Assembly (NCBI RefSeq): GCF_008017805.1 | Contig: NZ_VRTT01000027.1 | Span: 1 to 64,000 of the forward strand | From: Paenibacillus sp. N3.4 | GTDB taxonomy: Bacteria; Bacillota; Bacilli; Paenibacillales; NBRC-103111 | Length of the DNA: 64,000 nucleotides | Reading direction: 5' to 3' | Shown here: piece by piece, positions 28,621 through 38,344 of the stretch | Layout: the number at the start of each line of letters is the position of its first letter | How positions within the stretch are numbered: position 1 is the stretch's first letter | Translations under genes and position numbers: made by a program | The notes under the pieces: generated by a model | Database searches by the model: none | What the model saw: the letters and a program-made list of their open reading frames with translations, nothing else | What the model was told of the DNA's origin: nothing

Positions 28621-28860
28621 TTAGATAGGTGAAATCCCCTCAAAAACCGGACTGTACGATATGATCGTTCCAGGTGTGTAATGAGCATTCAAATAGTCCT
28701 GCGGATTACAACTATACAACCGCACAATCCGAGCCTGAAAACCATTTATCGGTTCAATTTGCATAAAGACTCCCCCTTGCTCAATCTCCATATATCTCGG
28801 TTCAAAGGACTCCATGCCCTCGAAAATAACATCCATCGGGATGACAGAGTAATGGATCAT
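28621..28860 (-). CDS. ylzJ: YlzJ-like protein
   Basis: A 79-residue protein ([17 protein letters not shown]...) of the YlzJ family, found between tepA and spoIIIE in Bacillales. No function known. It overlaps the tepA stop by four bases (ATGA), so it is translationally coupled. Confidence 0.85.
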   Translation of the reverse strand: MIHYSVIPMDVIFEGMESFEPRYMEIEQGGVFMQIEPINGFQARIVRLYSCNPQDYLNAHYTPGTIISYSPVFEGISPI

Positions 28861-29591
28861 TGCACGATTCCTCCGTTAGAAGTGGCTTTCTTATCCTCTA
28901 TACGTTGATTCAGTTCTCGAATCGCATCACCAATACCACCGACCTGATTAATCAATCCATATTTGACAGCATCCCCGCCAATAACCGTTGTTCCAATATC
29001 CCGCGTTAATTCTCCTGTTTTAAACATCAGTTCTTTGAACTTATCTTCTGTCACATTGGAATGACGTGTGACGAAACGTACCACTCGCTCCTGCATTTTA
29101 TCCAGATATTCAAACGTCTGCGGAACCCCGATAATCAATCCATTAAGGCGAATCGGATGTATCGTCATCGTTGCCGTTTCAGCAATAATCGAATAGTTTG
29201 CTGAGACGGCAATAGGGACACCTATGCTATGTCCACCCCCAAGCACTAACGTAACCGTTGGTTTGGATAAAGTCGCAATCATTTCAGCAATGGCAAGACC
29301 TGCCTCTACATCTCCGCCTACTGTGTTTAAAATGACCATAACCCCTTCTATCTTGGGGTTTTGTTCGGCAGCCACTAATTGCGGAATAATGTGTTCATAC
29401 TTTGTCGTCTTATTCTGCGGAGGAAGAACCATATGCCCCTCCACTTGTCCAATTATGGTGAGACAGAAAATATTAGATTCGGTTGTTGGCGTAGTGGTTT
29501 GACCTAACTGTTGAATATTTTCTAAGACTTGGTTTTTCTTACCCTCTTCTGTTTCCGGCTCTTGTTGTTTCGGTTCTGTTGGTGCTGCCAA
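28857..29591 (-). CDS. tepA: ClpP-like serine protease TepA (YmfB)
   Basis: A ClpP/crotonase-fold protein of 244 aa with nucleophile motif GGGHSIGVP and an active-site histidine in TMTIHP. TepA was described in B. subtilis as a translocation-enhancing or signal-peptide peptidase-like protein and has a role in spores. The N-terminal 40 residues are a Glu/Gln/Thr-rich extension. It precedes ylzJ and spoIIIE and follows the rnjB terminator. Confidence 0.88.
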   Translation of the reverse strand: MAAPTEPKQQEPETEEGKKNQVLENIQQLGQTTTPTTESNIFCLTIIGQVEGHMVLPPQNKTTKYEHIIPQLVAAEQNPKIEGVMVILNTVGGDVEAGLAIAEMIATLSKPTVTLVLGGGHSIGVPIAVSANYSIIAETATMTIHPIRLNGLIIGVPQTFEYLDKMQERVVRFVTRHSNVTEDKFKELMFKTGELTRDIGTTVIGGDAVKYGLINQVGGIGDAIRELNQRIEDKKATSNGGIVQ

Positions 29592-29755
29592 TGAAATTCC
29601 TCCTTAGAATCATCTTTCTATAAGAAACTTGCTTAGCAATCATGCACATCGTTTTGTATGAACAAAACAAATCGCATGGGCAAGTGCTATTCATTATCTT
29701 CCATAGTATGAATAGTCTTGCTTTGTTTCATGCATCGGCAGCCTCGAAACAACAT

Positions 29756-29790
29756 GAAAAAAGCTCCCTCCAATGACGGAAGAGAGCTTT
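29756..29790 (-). terminator. terminator after rnjB
   Basis: AAAGCTC / GAGCTTT stem with an inner CTCC/GGAG-type pairing, then TTTTTT on the minus strand. The remainder of the gap to tepA (29592-29755) contains a GTTTTGTatgaACAAAAC inverted repeat and no gene. Confidence 0.82.
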
Positions 29791-29824
29791 ACTATTTGCA
29801 TAGGTTCAAGTGACTTGTTCGAGA

Positions 29825-31501
29825 TTAGACCTCCATGATGATTGGTAAGATCATCGGTCTTCTTCTGGTTTGTTCATATAAAAATCGTCCAAGAACATCT
29901 TTCACGTTTGTTTTTAAAGATGCCCATTCATTTACATTTTCATTCATTAATTTCGTTAATGTATTCGTTACGATACGATTGGCTTCTTCCAAGAGGCCTT
30001 CGGATTCACGTACATAGACGAATCCTCTAGAGATAATATCCGGTCCGGATAAAATTTTGCCATCTTGCTTGCTGAGAGTAACTACGACCACAAGAATCCC
30101 GTCCTGAGACAGTAACTTACGGTCACGCAACACGATGTTGCCTACATCCCCAACGCCCAGTCCATCAATCAGAATGTTCCCACTTTGAACTTTTGATCCT
30201 TTGCGAGCTACACCATTTTGAATTTCAACTGTGTCACCAATTTCGCACATAAAAATATCTTCTTTAGCGATGCCGACAGATTCGGCTAAAATGGCGTGTT
30301 GACGCAGCATGCGATATTCACCATGAATCGGAATAAAATACTTAGGCTTTATAAGATTGAGCATCAATTTCAACTCTTCTTGACTGCCGTGACCAGATAC
30401 ATGAACCCCAGTAACTGAACCTGGACCATAGATCACATTAGCGCCAATACGGAAAAGCTCATCTACGGTACGTCCTACATAACGCTCATTCCCCGGAATC
30501 GGAGTTGCCGCGATAATAACTGTATCACCAGGTAAAATATCAATTTTACGGTGTGTGGAACGCGCCATCCTTGTAAGTGCGGACATCGGCTCGCCTTGGC
30601 TGCCTGTTGAAAGAATAACAACACGATCAGCAGCAAGCTTATTCACTTCTTCAGGCTCAATCAACATACCATCAGGAATGTGCAAATACCCAAGTTCACT
30701 CGCAATCGAGACCACATTAACCATGCTTCGACCGATCACCGTTACTTTACGATTCGTTGCTGCTGCAGCATCAAATACTTGTTGAACACGATGAATGTTC
30801 GAGGCGAATGTCGCAATGACTACGCGCTGCTTCGCTTTACGGAATACTTCCTCGATTTCTACGCCTACGCTTCTCTCAGAACCCGTATAACCCGGCCGTT
30901 CTGCATTCGTGCTGTCAGAAAGCAAGGCAAGAACGCCTTTCTTTCCGATCTCAGCCATACGGTGCAAGTCCGCATATTGATCATTAACAGGTGTTTGATC
31001 AAACTTAAAGTCACCTGTATGAACAACGACGCCTTCTGGTGTATCAAGAGCAACACCCACGGAGTCTGGAATACTGTGATTCGTTTTGAAAAATGTAGCC
31101 GTTAAAACGCCTAAAGGAAGAACAGATTCTGAATTAATCACGATCCGGTTCGTCGTTCCAAGCAGATTAGCTTCTTTAAGTTTTGCTTCAATAAGTCCCA
31201 TTGTCAGCTTAGTTGCATAAAGGGGAACATTCAGATGCTTGAGTACATACGGCAAGCCGCCGATGTGATCCTCATGGCCGTGAGTGATAATAATTCCGCG
31301 TACTTTATCCCGATTCTCCGTTAAGTATCCGATATCTGGAATCACGATATCGATTCCCAGCATGTCCTCCTCTGGAAACTTCAAACCGCTATCAATCACA
31401 ATAATATCGTTTCCATACTGCACGCAGTACATGTTCTTTCCGATTTCGCCCACGCCGCCAAGAGCGAAGATCAAAAGTTTATCAATATTTTTTTTGGACA
31501 A
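29825..31501 (-). CDS. rnjB: ribonuclease J (RnjB position)
   Basis: A 558-residue metallo-beta-lactamase/beta-CASP ribonuclease with HGHEDH, SDSTNAERPG, TFASNIHRVQ and GHGSQEE motifs. The HxHxDH zinc motif is intact, so the enzyme should be active. Its place next to dapA corresponds to rnjB (ymfA) of B. subtilis; the J1/J2 identity is inferred from position. The start is a TTG at 31501, seven bases behind AAGGAGG, with a promoter at 31570-31599. Confidence 0.92.
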   Translation of the reverse strand: MSKKNIDKLLIFALGGVGEIGKNMYCVQYGNDIIVIDSGLKFPEEDMLGIDIVIPDIGYLTENRDKVRGIIITHGHEDHIGGLPYVLKHLNVPLYATKLTMGLIEAKLKEANLLGTTNRIVINSESVLPLGVLTATFFKTNHSIPDSVGVALDTPEGVVVHTGDFKFDQTPVNDQYADLHRMAEIGKKGVLALLSDSTNAERPGYTGSERSVGVEIEEVFRKAKQRVVIATFASNIHRVQQVFDAAAATNRKVTVIGRSMVNVVSIASELGYLHIPDGMLIEPEEVNKLAADRVVILSTGSQGEPMSALTRMARSTHRKIDILPGDTVIIAATPIPGNERYVGRTVDELFRIGANVIYGPGSVTGVHVSGHGSQEELKLMLNLIKPKYFIPIHGEYRMLRQHAILAESVGIAKEDIFMCEIGDTVEIQNGVARKGSKVQSGNILIDGLGVGDVGNIVLRDRKLLSQDGILVVVVTLSKQDGKILSGPDIISRGFVYVRESEGLLEEANRIVTNTLTKLMNENVNEWASLKTNVKDVLGRFLYEQTRRRPMILPIIMEV

Positions 31502-31569
31502 GAATATACCTCCTTCTTAGATTGGACGACGAATTTTAGATGATTAAACCGAACCAGTCACTTGCAACC

Positions 31570-31599
31570 ATTATACATGAAGAAAAACAGCAAATACAA
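31570..31599 (-). promoter_or_regulatory. sigma-A promoter of rnjB
   Basis: Minus strand: TTGTAT (31594-31599), 18-base spacer, TATAAT (31570-31575), about 70 bases before the TTG start. Confidence 0.5.
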
Positions 31600-31627
31600 G
31601 TCGATACATGTTAGCTTTAGTTTTCCC

Positions 31628-31660
31628 AAAAAAAGAAAACCGATGCCGGAAGCACCGATT
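31628..31660 (-). terminator. terminator after dapA
   Basis: AATCGGTGC pairs with GCATCGGTT (two G-T pairs), then TTCTTTTTTT on the minus strand; ends the dpa-dap operon. Confidence 0.8.
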
Positions 31661-31672
31661 CATTAGGCGTTA

Positions 31673-32544
31673 TCATTCAAAAAGTGATTGGATGAATTGT
31701 CCTTCTTGCTCGGATACGTGAACTAACGGAAGCCTTACGCCACCTGTTTGAATACCTTTCAGTCCCAAAGCGTGCTTAATTGGAGCAGGACTCGGTACAC
31801 GGAAAATACCGGTAAACACAGGATGTAGCTTACGATGCAGTTCCGCTGCTTGCTGAATATTGCCTTCTAAATAATACTTTATCATAGATTGCATTTCTTT
31901 TCCAATCACATGACTTGCAACGCTTACAATTCCATAACAACCTACAGCTAAAGCAGGCAACGCACTGCTGTCATCGCCGCTATACACGACGAAACCAGGT
32001 GCAGCATCCGTAAGTATACGAGTCAATTGATCGGTATTGGCACAATCTTTGGTCGCTATAATATTCGAAATATAGGAAAGACGAATCGTCGTCTCTGCAT
32101 CCAAATTTACACCCGTGCGTCCAGGCACATTGTAAAGCATGATGCCGACCTGTACAGCTTCAGCAACTGCTTTATAATGCTGGTACAGTCCTTCTTGTGA
32201 AGGACGGTTGTAATATGGCGCTACGATGAGTAAAGCATCGACGCAAGCTTTTCAACCGCTTGGGAAAAATGAATCGTATGCGCGGTGTCATTACTGCCGG
32301 TTCCTGCAATAATCTTGCAGCGTCCACGGGCATAACGAATGGATAATTCGATGAGCTTCAGTTTCTCTTCATCTGTTAAAGTTGGCGACTCTCCCGTCGT
32401 CCCACAAATAACGAGACTATCCGACTGCTGCTCATCGATCAAATAGTTGATCAATGGTTCTACTTGGTCCCAATTCACTTGCAATTGCTCGTCAAATGGC
32501 GTGACCATAGCTGTAATAACTCTTCCGAAATCCAACGTATACAC
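31673..32544 (-). CDS. dapA: 4-hydroxy-tetrahydrodipicolinate synthase, frameshifted
   Basis: DapA condenses pyruvate and aspartate semialdehyde. The N-terminal part has GTTGESPTL, the C-terminal part LYNVPGRTG and the Schiff-base lysine in ATKDCAN. They are in different frames; restoring one G near 32243 (CTTGCG to CTTGGCG) gives 290 aa, exactly the usual length. It is the last gene of dpaA-dpaB-asd-dapG-dapA, supplying the substrate both for lysine/meso-DAP and for dipicolinate. Confidence 0.93.
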
Positions 32545-32556
32545 CTCCTGAATCCT

Positions 32557-33774
32557 TTATTTATATAGATTAAACTTATGATGGAGCGCTCTAACTGCTT
32601 TAATCATGTCATTCCCTTGAACCAGTACCCAAATGGTTGTATTAGAATCCGCTGACTGAAGAATACCAATATCTTCATCGGTCAAGGCTTCAACAATGTG
32701 CGCCATGATGCCTGGGACACCATTCATACCGCCTCCGATGACAGACACCTTCGCACAACCACTCAAAGCCCTAGGCTCATAGCCCTGGCTTTTTAGCAGT
32801 TTAACTGCTCGCTCTGCTTCATAATCGAAAACTGTATAACAAACCCCAGAAGGGTTGACATTGATGAAATCAACACTTATTTGATGCTGCGCCATCGTCT
32901 TGAATACACGAAGTTGAAGGTCAAAATGCCCTTCAACCGCAGCGACTTGAATTTGCGTTATGTTAGCAAAATGAGCGATTCCTGTTACGAAACGATCTTT
33001 GACAGGATTAATCTCGTATTGGATCGCATCGGAAGCCGTAACCAGCGTCCCTTCTTCTTTGGAAAAAGTTGATCGTACACGAATCGGTATATTTGCTTGC
33101 ATCGCAACTTCAACGGCACGTGGATGAATAACCTTGGCGCCATTATGCGCCATATTGCAAATTTCTGCAAAGCTTACATGAACTAGTGGCTTCGCATCCT
33201 CTACAATACGAGGATCTGCTGTTAATATCCCGTTTACATCGGTGAAGATATCCACCATTTCAGCCTTAAGTGCTGCACCTAGAGCAGTAGCGGATGTATC
33301 GCTGCCACCACGTCCAAGTGTCGTTAATTCTCCCTGGCTCGTCTTGCCTTGAAAACCAGTTACAATAACAATCTGATCTTGCTCTAACAACTCAATAATT
33401 CGACTTGGTTGCATGGCTATAATCTGTGCGTTACCAAATACATCGTTCGTAAGCAAGCCAGCTTGCCCACCTGTTAATACGGTAGAACGCATCCCTCTTG
33501 CTTGCAACAAACTGCTTAGATGTACAGCAGAAATTAATTCTCCGCAGCCCATCAGCATATCAAGCTCCCTCGCGGACAACCCCTCCCCGTTCTTACGAAC
33601 GAGGTCAAGGAGCGTGTCAGTTGCGTAGGGTTCGCCTTTTCTTCCCATCGCGGATACAACAACAACTAATTTATAGACATTCGCTAGTGCATCTTGAATA
33701 TGACCAATGACATGTTCTCTGGCGTGAGCGGTGGAAAGCGAAGTACCTCCAAATTTCTGTACAAGGATTCGCAT
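32557..33774 (-). CDS. dapG: aspartokinase DapG
   Basis: Aspartate kinase of 405 aa starting RILVQKFGGTSLST, with GRGGSDTSA and FTDVNGILTADPR in the kinase domain and two C-terminal ACT domains (FANITQIQVAAVEG, KVSVIGGGMNGVPG). In B. subtilis the dap operon isozyme responds to meso-DAP. Start ATG 33774 (GGGGGAAACAC upstream). Confidence 0.93.
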   Translation of the reverse strand: MRILVQKFGGTSLSTAHAREHVIGHIQDALANVYKLVVVVSAMGRKGEPYATDTLLDLVRKNGEGLSARELDMLMGCGELISAVHLSSLLQARGMRSTVLTGGQAGLLTNDVFGNAQIIAMQPSRIIELLEQDQIVIVTGFQGKTSQGELTTLGRGGSDTSATALGAALKAEMVDIFTDVNGILTADPRIVEDAKPLVHVSFAEICNMAHNGAKVIHPRAVEVAMQANIPIRVRSTFSKEEGTLVTASDAIQYEINPVKDRFVTGIAHFANITQIQVAAVEGHFDLQLRVFKTMAQHQISVDFINVNPSGVCYTVFDYEAERAVKLLKSQGYEPRALSGCAKVSVIGGGMNGVPGIMAHIVEALTDEDIGILQSADSNTTIWVLVQGNDMIKAVRALHHKFNLYK

Positions 33775-33824
33775 GTGTTTCCCCCATATTCAATTACACT
33801 GTTGACTTCGCAGCCATGCTGATT

Positions 33825-34863
33825 TTATTGTTCTATAGCAATATATTCAGCAATTTGAACAGCATTCCAAGCAGCGCCTTTTAACAGATTATCAGAAACA
33901 ATCCACATATTTAACGCTTTAGGATTACTCAAATCGCGACGAACACGACCTACGAATGTTTCAAGCTTACCAGCAGCATCAGTGGCAAGAGGGTACAACT
34001 GCTCTTCCGGGTTATCAAGAAGAACAATCCCTGGTGCATGAGCAAGCAAAGATTTCACTTCTTCAACATCGAAGTCTTCTTTTAACTCGACATAAACCGA
34101 CTCCGAATGCCCGTAAACGACAGGAATACGTACACAAGTCGCCGTGACTTCGAGGGATTCATCACCCATGATTTTTTTGGTTTCTAGAATCATTTTCATT
34201 TCTTCATTCGTAAACCCATTATCAAGAAATTTATCAATCTGCGGAATCGCATTGAAAGCAATTTGGTGTTTAACAGGCAAGGAACCGACAGGCAAAATGT
34301 CTGGTTTTACATCGTTACCGTCCAGTACTTCTTTGGACTGTCTCAACATTTCATTGATCGCTTTGGCGCCAGCACCAGATACAGCTTGATACGTTGAAAC
34401 GATGATTCGGGAAATGCCATAACGGTCATACAATGGTTTAAGCGCAGCAACCATTTGAATGGTCGAGCAATTAGGGTTAGCAATGATGCCTTTATGTTCA
34501 TTAATTTTCTCAACATTAACTTCTGGTACAACAAGTGGCGTTTCTGGGTCCATACGATAAGCACTGGTGTTATCAATACAAATTGTGCCCGCTTTAACCG
34601 CATGCGGGGCGAGAGCTTTAGTGACATCTCCGCCAGCGCTAAATAAAGCAATATCGACGCCCTCAAAGCTCTCAGGTGTAGCTTCTTGAACCGTTACTTC
34701 TTGACCTTTGAATACCAACTTAACGCCCGCAGAGCGAGCGGAGGAAAGTAATTTCAGTTCCTTGATGGGGAAATTCCGTTCTTCTAGTAGACGAATAATT
34801 TGTTCTCCAACTGCGCCGGTGGCGCCTACAACTGCAACATTAAAAAGTTTCTGGTGCGACCAT
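33825..34863 (-). CDS. asd: aspartate-semialdehyde dehydrogenase, frameshifted
   Basis: Asd reduces aspartyl phosphate. The main frame begins at residue 50 or so; the preceding frame encodes the NADP motif VGATGAVGEQ. Removing one T from the TTTTT at 34842-34846 joins the ATG at 34863 (MVAPETF, behind GGGGAGAGG) to it, giving 345 aa. Catalytic Cys lies in NPNCSTIQ, and HSESVYVE is also typical. This is one of only two insertions among the indels in the window. Confidence 0.92.
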
Positions 34864-34898
34864 GTGCTGTCCTCTCCCCTTCAAGATGTGTATATGAA

Positions 34899-35492
34899 TT
34901 AGTATTGAAATCTCTCAATAATCATCGGCTGCAACTGCTTACCTTCAAGTGCAGCTTCGCAGGCCTCCATAATCAAGTCCATCCGAGCAACCAACGAATT
35001 TGGTTTTGCTCCGGGTGCATCCTGACCATAAGGCACAAAATAAATATTTTTGGTTATTAAAAGCTTGGCGATATTCATCGCATTGAGTCCAAGTCCATCA
35101 TTGGTCGAAATAGCCAAAACTAGTGGGCGAAGATTTCTCATTTGAGCTTTTGCCGCCATTAGTACCGGACTTTCCGTCAATGCATTTGCTAGCTTGCTAG
35201 TCGTGTTACCTGTACATGGTGCAATAACCATCACATCAAGCAGTTTGGATGGACCTAATGGTTCCGCATCAACAATCGTAGATATAATCTCATTGCCCGT
35301 AATATCTTTCAACTGCTGCTGCCAATCTGCCGACTTGCCAAAACGTGTGTCTGTCGTTAAGATTGTGTTCGACACAATCGGAATAACGCGTGCACCCGCC
35401 TCTACAAATCTCTTAATTTGAGGCATGACTTCTTCCAACGTGCAGTGAGAGCCAGTTAATGCATAACCGACCGTTTTCCCTTGCCAATTCAT
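34899..35492 (-). CDS. dpaB: dipicolinate synthase subunit B
   Basis: A flavoprotein-family protein of 197 aa (GYALTGSHCTLEEV, VIAPCTGNTTSKLANAL). With DpaA it converts dihydrodipicolinate to dipicolinic acid in the mother cell. Its ATG overlaps the dpaA stop by four bases. Confidence 0.94.
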   Translation of the reverse strand: MNWQGKTVGYALTGSHCTLEEVMPQIKRFVEAGARVIPIVSNTILTTDTRFGKSADWQQQLKDITGNEIISTIVDAEPLGPSKLLDVMVIAPCTGNTTSKLANALTESPVLMAAKAQMRNLRPLVLAISTNDGLGLNAMNIAKLLITKNIYFVPYGQDAPGAKPNSLVARMDLIMEACEAALEGKQLQPMIIERFQY

Positions 35493-36388
35493 TCCACAAC
35501 GCTCCTGTCTTTGAAGTCTTCCTCAATCAGCTGACTCAAAATGTTAGCCATGATGCGACCAGCTGTTTTAGGTGCGACGATGCCAGGTAAACCAGGCGCC
35601 AGCATCGCTTTAATGCCTCTTTTCTCGGCAAATCGGAAGTCCGTTCCACCGGGTTTAGAGGCCAAATCGATGATGAGCGCGCGATGTGGGATATTGGTAA
35701 TAACTTGCGCTGTGACTATCATAGTCGGAATTGTGTTAAAAAGCAAGTCAATATTCCCCACTTCCGGGTACAAGTCCTTCGTATAAAAAGGCAGAAAACC
35801 CATCTCCCACGCCCGCGCATAATGCTCCGGCTTCCTTACGCCAATCTTAACGGTTGCACCTAATCCTTGCAGTGTTTTGGCCATTGTAAAACCTGTACGA
35901 CCAAATCCGAGAACCATACATACGGAGCCGTGGATCGTGATATCCGTGTTCTGGATCGCCATCATTAGCGCTCCTTCAGCTGTAGGGATGGAATTGTAAA
36001 TGGCTACATCATCCCGGTCAAACAATTCCACAACCTCTATCCCATGTGCAGAGCAAAGCTTTTTCAGGTAGTTCTTCGCCATTCCTGTATACACTTTGGC
36101 ATGCTTGGGCAGCGAACTGATATGATCATCCGTCAGTTTCAACTCTTCGCTGGAAAAGATAGATTCCACTTGTCCTGAATCATCCGTACCTACGGCTGGT
36201 AATATAAGTACATCAATGGATTGCAGCAAGGCTGGGTCCATTTTAGCATTCGTAACTCCGCTAAACTGCCTGCCGAGATTGTCAAAGCCGATCAACGTCA
36301 CTGTTGCATCAAGTTCGGTAAATTTCTGAATTACTTCAAGTTGCCGGGCGTCTCCACCCATGAAAGCAACCGAAATCCCAGTAAGCAT
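35489..36388 (-). CDS. dpaA: dipicolinate synthase subunit A
   Basis: A 299-residue NAD(P)-binding protein with the Rossmann motif VLGFGRTGFTMA and KPGGTDF near the end. First gene of the dpaAB-asd-dapG-dapA group; a sigma-K-like promoter lies 40-65 bases upstream, matching the known mother-cell expression of spoVF genes. Start ATG 36388. Confidence 0.94.
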   Translation of the reverse strand: MLTGISVAFMGGDARQLEVIQKFTELDATVTLIGFDNLGRQFSGVTNAKMDPALLQSIDVLILPAVGTDDSGQVESIFSSEELKLTDDHISSLPKHAKVYTGMAKNYLKKLCSAHGIEVVELFDRDDVAIYNSIPTAEGALMMAIQNTDITIHGSVCMVLGFGRTGFTMAKTLQGLGATVKIGVRKPEHYARAWEMGFLPFYTKDLYPEVGNIDLLFNTIPTMIVTAQVITNIPHRALIIDLASKPGGTDFRFAEKRGIKAMLAPGLPGIVAPKTAGRIMANILSQLIEEDFKDRSVVE

Positions 36389-36426
36389 TCTCGCTTACAC
36401 CCCTTTCTCGGTCCGTTTCGATACGT

Positions 36427-36455
36427 TATAGTATGCGTACGCCTAAGGATGGGTG
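36427..36455 (-). promoter_or_regulatory. sigma-K-like promoter of dpaA
   Basis: Minus strand: CACCC with the AC at 36453-36454, about 17 bases, then CATACTATA (36427-36435), a full match to the CATANNNTA element of sigma-K promoters. Confidence 0.55.
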
Positions 36456-36483
36456 ACTTCTTGACATACAGTTCCTAGGAATC

Positions 36484-36514
36484 AAAAAAGAACTCCTTCC
36501 AAAGAAGGAGTTCT
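36484..36514 (-). terminator. terminator after dut
   Basis: Perfect 11-bp stem AGAACTCCTTC / GAAGGAGTTCT, then TTTTTTG on the minus strand. Confidence 0.92.
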
Positions 36515-36525
36515 GGGTTATTTAC

Positions 36526-36996
36526 CTAAGACAGAAGCCAATTATCGACTGTGTGACCAAAACCTCCGGCACCGCGCACCGTCTCAGTCAATTCGTCAAC
36601 TTCAGTGAGCTGAATCTGTGGTACGAGTTGAAATACCATTTGGGCGATGCGTTCATTTCGCTGAATGGTAAACGGTTCTTGCCCATGGTTAATCAACAAC
36701 ACTTTCACTTCGCCGCGGTAATCCGCATCGATCGTACCTGGCGAATTCAGCGTTGTAATCCCATGTTTATAAGCTAGCCCGCTCCGCGGACGAATTTGCG
36801 CTTCAAGCTCGGGCGGCATACTGAGCGCGAAGCCCGTAGGGATAAGCTGACGCTCTCCCGGGTTCAGTACGATCGGCTCACTGACCGCAGCATGAAGATC
36901 GAATCCGCTGGCAGCGGCAGACATTTTCTGTGGAAGAAGAATATCTTCTTGCCCGGATACCCTTTTTAGCTGTACATCATAGGGTAGAAGTGACAA
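36526..36996 (-). CDS. dut: dUTPase
   Basis: All five trimeric dUTPase motifs are present in 156 aa: AAASGFDLHA, RPRSGLAYKHGI, GTIDADYRGEV, RNERIAQMV and RGAGGFGHT. It removes dUTP. The start is TTG 36996 (LSLLPYDVQ), behind AGGAGGG, overlapping the mlpA stop by 20 bases. In B. subtilis ymxH, not dut, stands here. Confidence 0.93.
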   Translation of the reverse strand: MSLLPYDVQLKRVSGQEDILLPQKMSAAASGFDLHAAVSEPIVLNPGERQLIPTGFALSMPPELEAQIRPRSGLAYKHGITTLNSPGTIDADYRGEVKVLLINHGQEPFTIQRNERIAQMVFQLVPQIQLTEVDELTETVRGAGGFGHTVDNWLLS

Positions 36997-38239
36997 GTTG
37001 ATCCCTCCTAAAACTTGTAATGACATCATCCGAATTACCAACCATCGAGAGTGCAAACGGCGTAGAGAACAACGTTTTCGTCAGCTCCCGAATATGTTCC
37101 ATTTGTACGCTTTCAATGCGTTCTATCATCTCATCAAGACTGTAATGCTTGCCTGTCATCAATTCATTTTTCCCAAAACGATTCATTCGGCTGCTTGTAC
37201 TCTCAAGACTAAGAATTAAACTGCCCTTTAGCTGCTCTTTGCCTTTTTTCAGTTCGGAATCCGTCAAACCTTTGGCAGAAATATCATTTAATAGCTCCAA
37301 AGTTACTTTAAGCACTTCTTCCGTCTGTTTAGGGGCTGTTCCCGTATAAATGGTAAACATACCACTGTCGATGTGAGAAGAGTGATAGGAGTAAACCGAA
37401 TAGGCAAGACCACGTTTCTCCCGAATTTCCTGAAACAGTCTCGAACTCATCCCGCCACCAATGGCATTGTTCAGTAAGACCATCGGGTACAAATTGTCTT
37501 CTTGCAGGGAAAGCCCGGGTAAAGAAAGACAAATATGATTTTGTTCCGTTTTCTTTGCATGGAAAATAAGATCACCTAGGAAGTCCGGAGCATCGTAACT
37601 CGTTTCTACGCCCGTTTGAGCAAATTGTCCGAAATGCTTCTCAATTAATTCACGCACACTGTCATCGATGTTACCGGCGATACTAAGGACTGTATTCTCG
37701 ATATTGTAATGCTGTTTCATGTACGTTCGCAGATCATCGGACTTCATTTTGTCCAAATTTTCCTGAGTGCCTAATATCGTGTAACCTAAAGGATGAGATC
37801 CATATGAGGCTTTGGCCAACAAATCATGAACCAGATCATCCGGCGTATCTTCATACATGGATATCTCTTCATAAATCACATTTTTTTCTTTCTCCAACTC
37901 ATGCTCATCAAAAGTTGATTGAAAAAACATGTCCGAAAGAACATCCATCGCAAGCGGTAAATGTTCATCGAGTACTTTTGCATAATAACAGGTATATTCC
38001 TTCGAAGTGAAGGCGTTCACATTCCCTCCGATGCCATCGAATATTTCTGCGATATCTTTGGCCGAATGCCGTTCGGTACCTTTGAACAGCATATGTTCAA
38101 TAAAATGCGAAATGCCGTTATTTTCCTGTGATTCATTGCGTGAGCCTGTTTTTACCCAAATCCCGAACGTCACCGAACGAAAAGTAGGAATTTGTTCCAT
38201 GACGACTCTCAAGCCATTATGTAAGCGGTATTTGATCAC
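36977..38239 (-). CDS. mlpA: M16 zinc peptidase MlpA (YmxG)
   Basis: A processing-peptidase-like protein of 420 aa with HFIEHMLFKGT (HxxEH) and EEISMYEDTP carrying the third ligand. In B. subtilis MlpA affects protease production (aprE). The start is GTG 38239, seven bases behind AGGAGG; a TTG just before is also possible. It overlaps dut. Confidence 0.9.
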   Translation of the reverse strand: MIKYRLHNGLRVVMEQIPTFRSVTFGIWVKTGSRNESQENNGISHFIEHMLFKGTERHSAKDIAEIFDGIGGNVNAFTSKEYTCYYAKVLDEHLPLAMDVLSDMFFQSTFDEHELEKEKNVIYEEISMYEDTPDDLVHDLLAKASYGSHPLGYTILGTQENLDKMKSDDLRTYMKQHYNIENTVLSIAGNIDDSVRELIEKHFGQFAQTGVETSYDAPDFLGDLIFHAKKTEQNHICLSLPGLSLQEDNLYPMVLLNNAIGGGMSSRLFQEIREKRGLAYSVYSYHSSHIDSGMFTIYTGTAPKQTEEVLKVTLELLNDISAKGLTDSELKKGKEQLKGSLILSLESTSSRMNRFGKNELMTGKHYSLDEMIERIESVQMEHIRELTKTLFSTPFALSMVGNSDDVITSFRRDQLVTSTL

Positions 38240-38344
38240 CAAGGTTCCTCCTCGAAATATAGCACCTAAAATCCTATTCCCCAATTATACTTACTTAGTC
38301 TAACAAAAATGTGTCCTCTACTCAACTTTGTATGTTTTCCCGCA

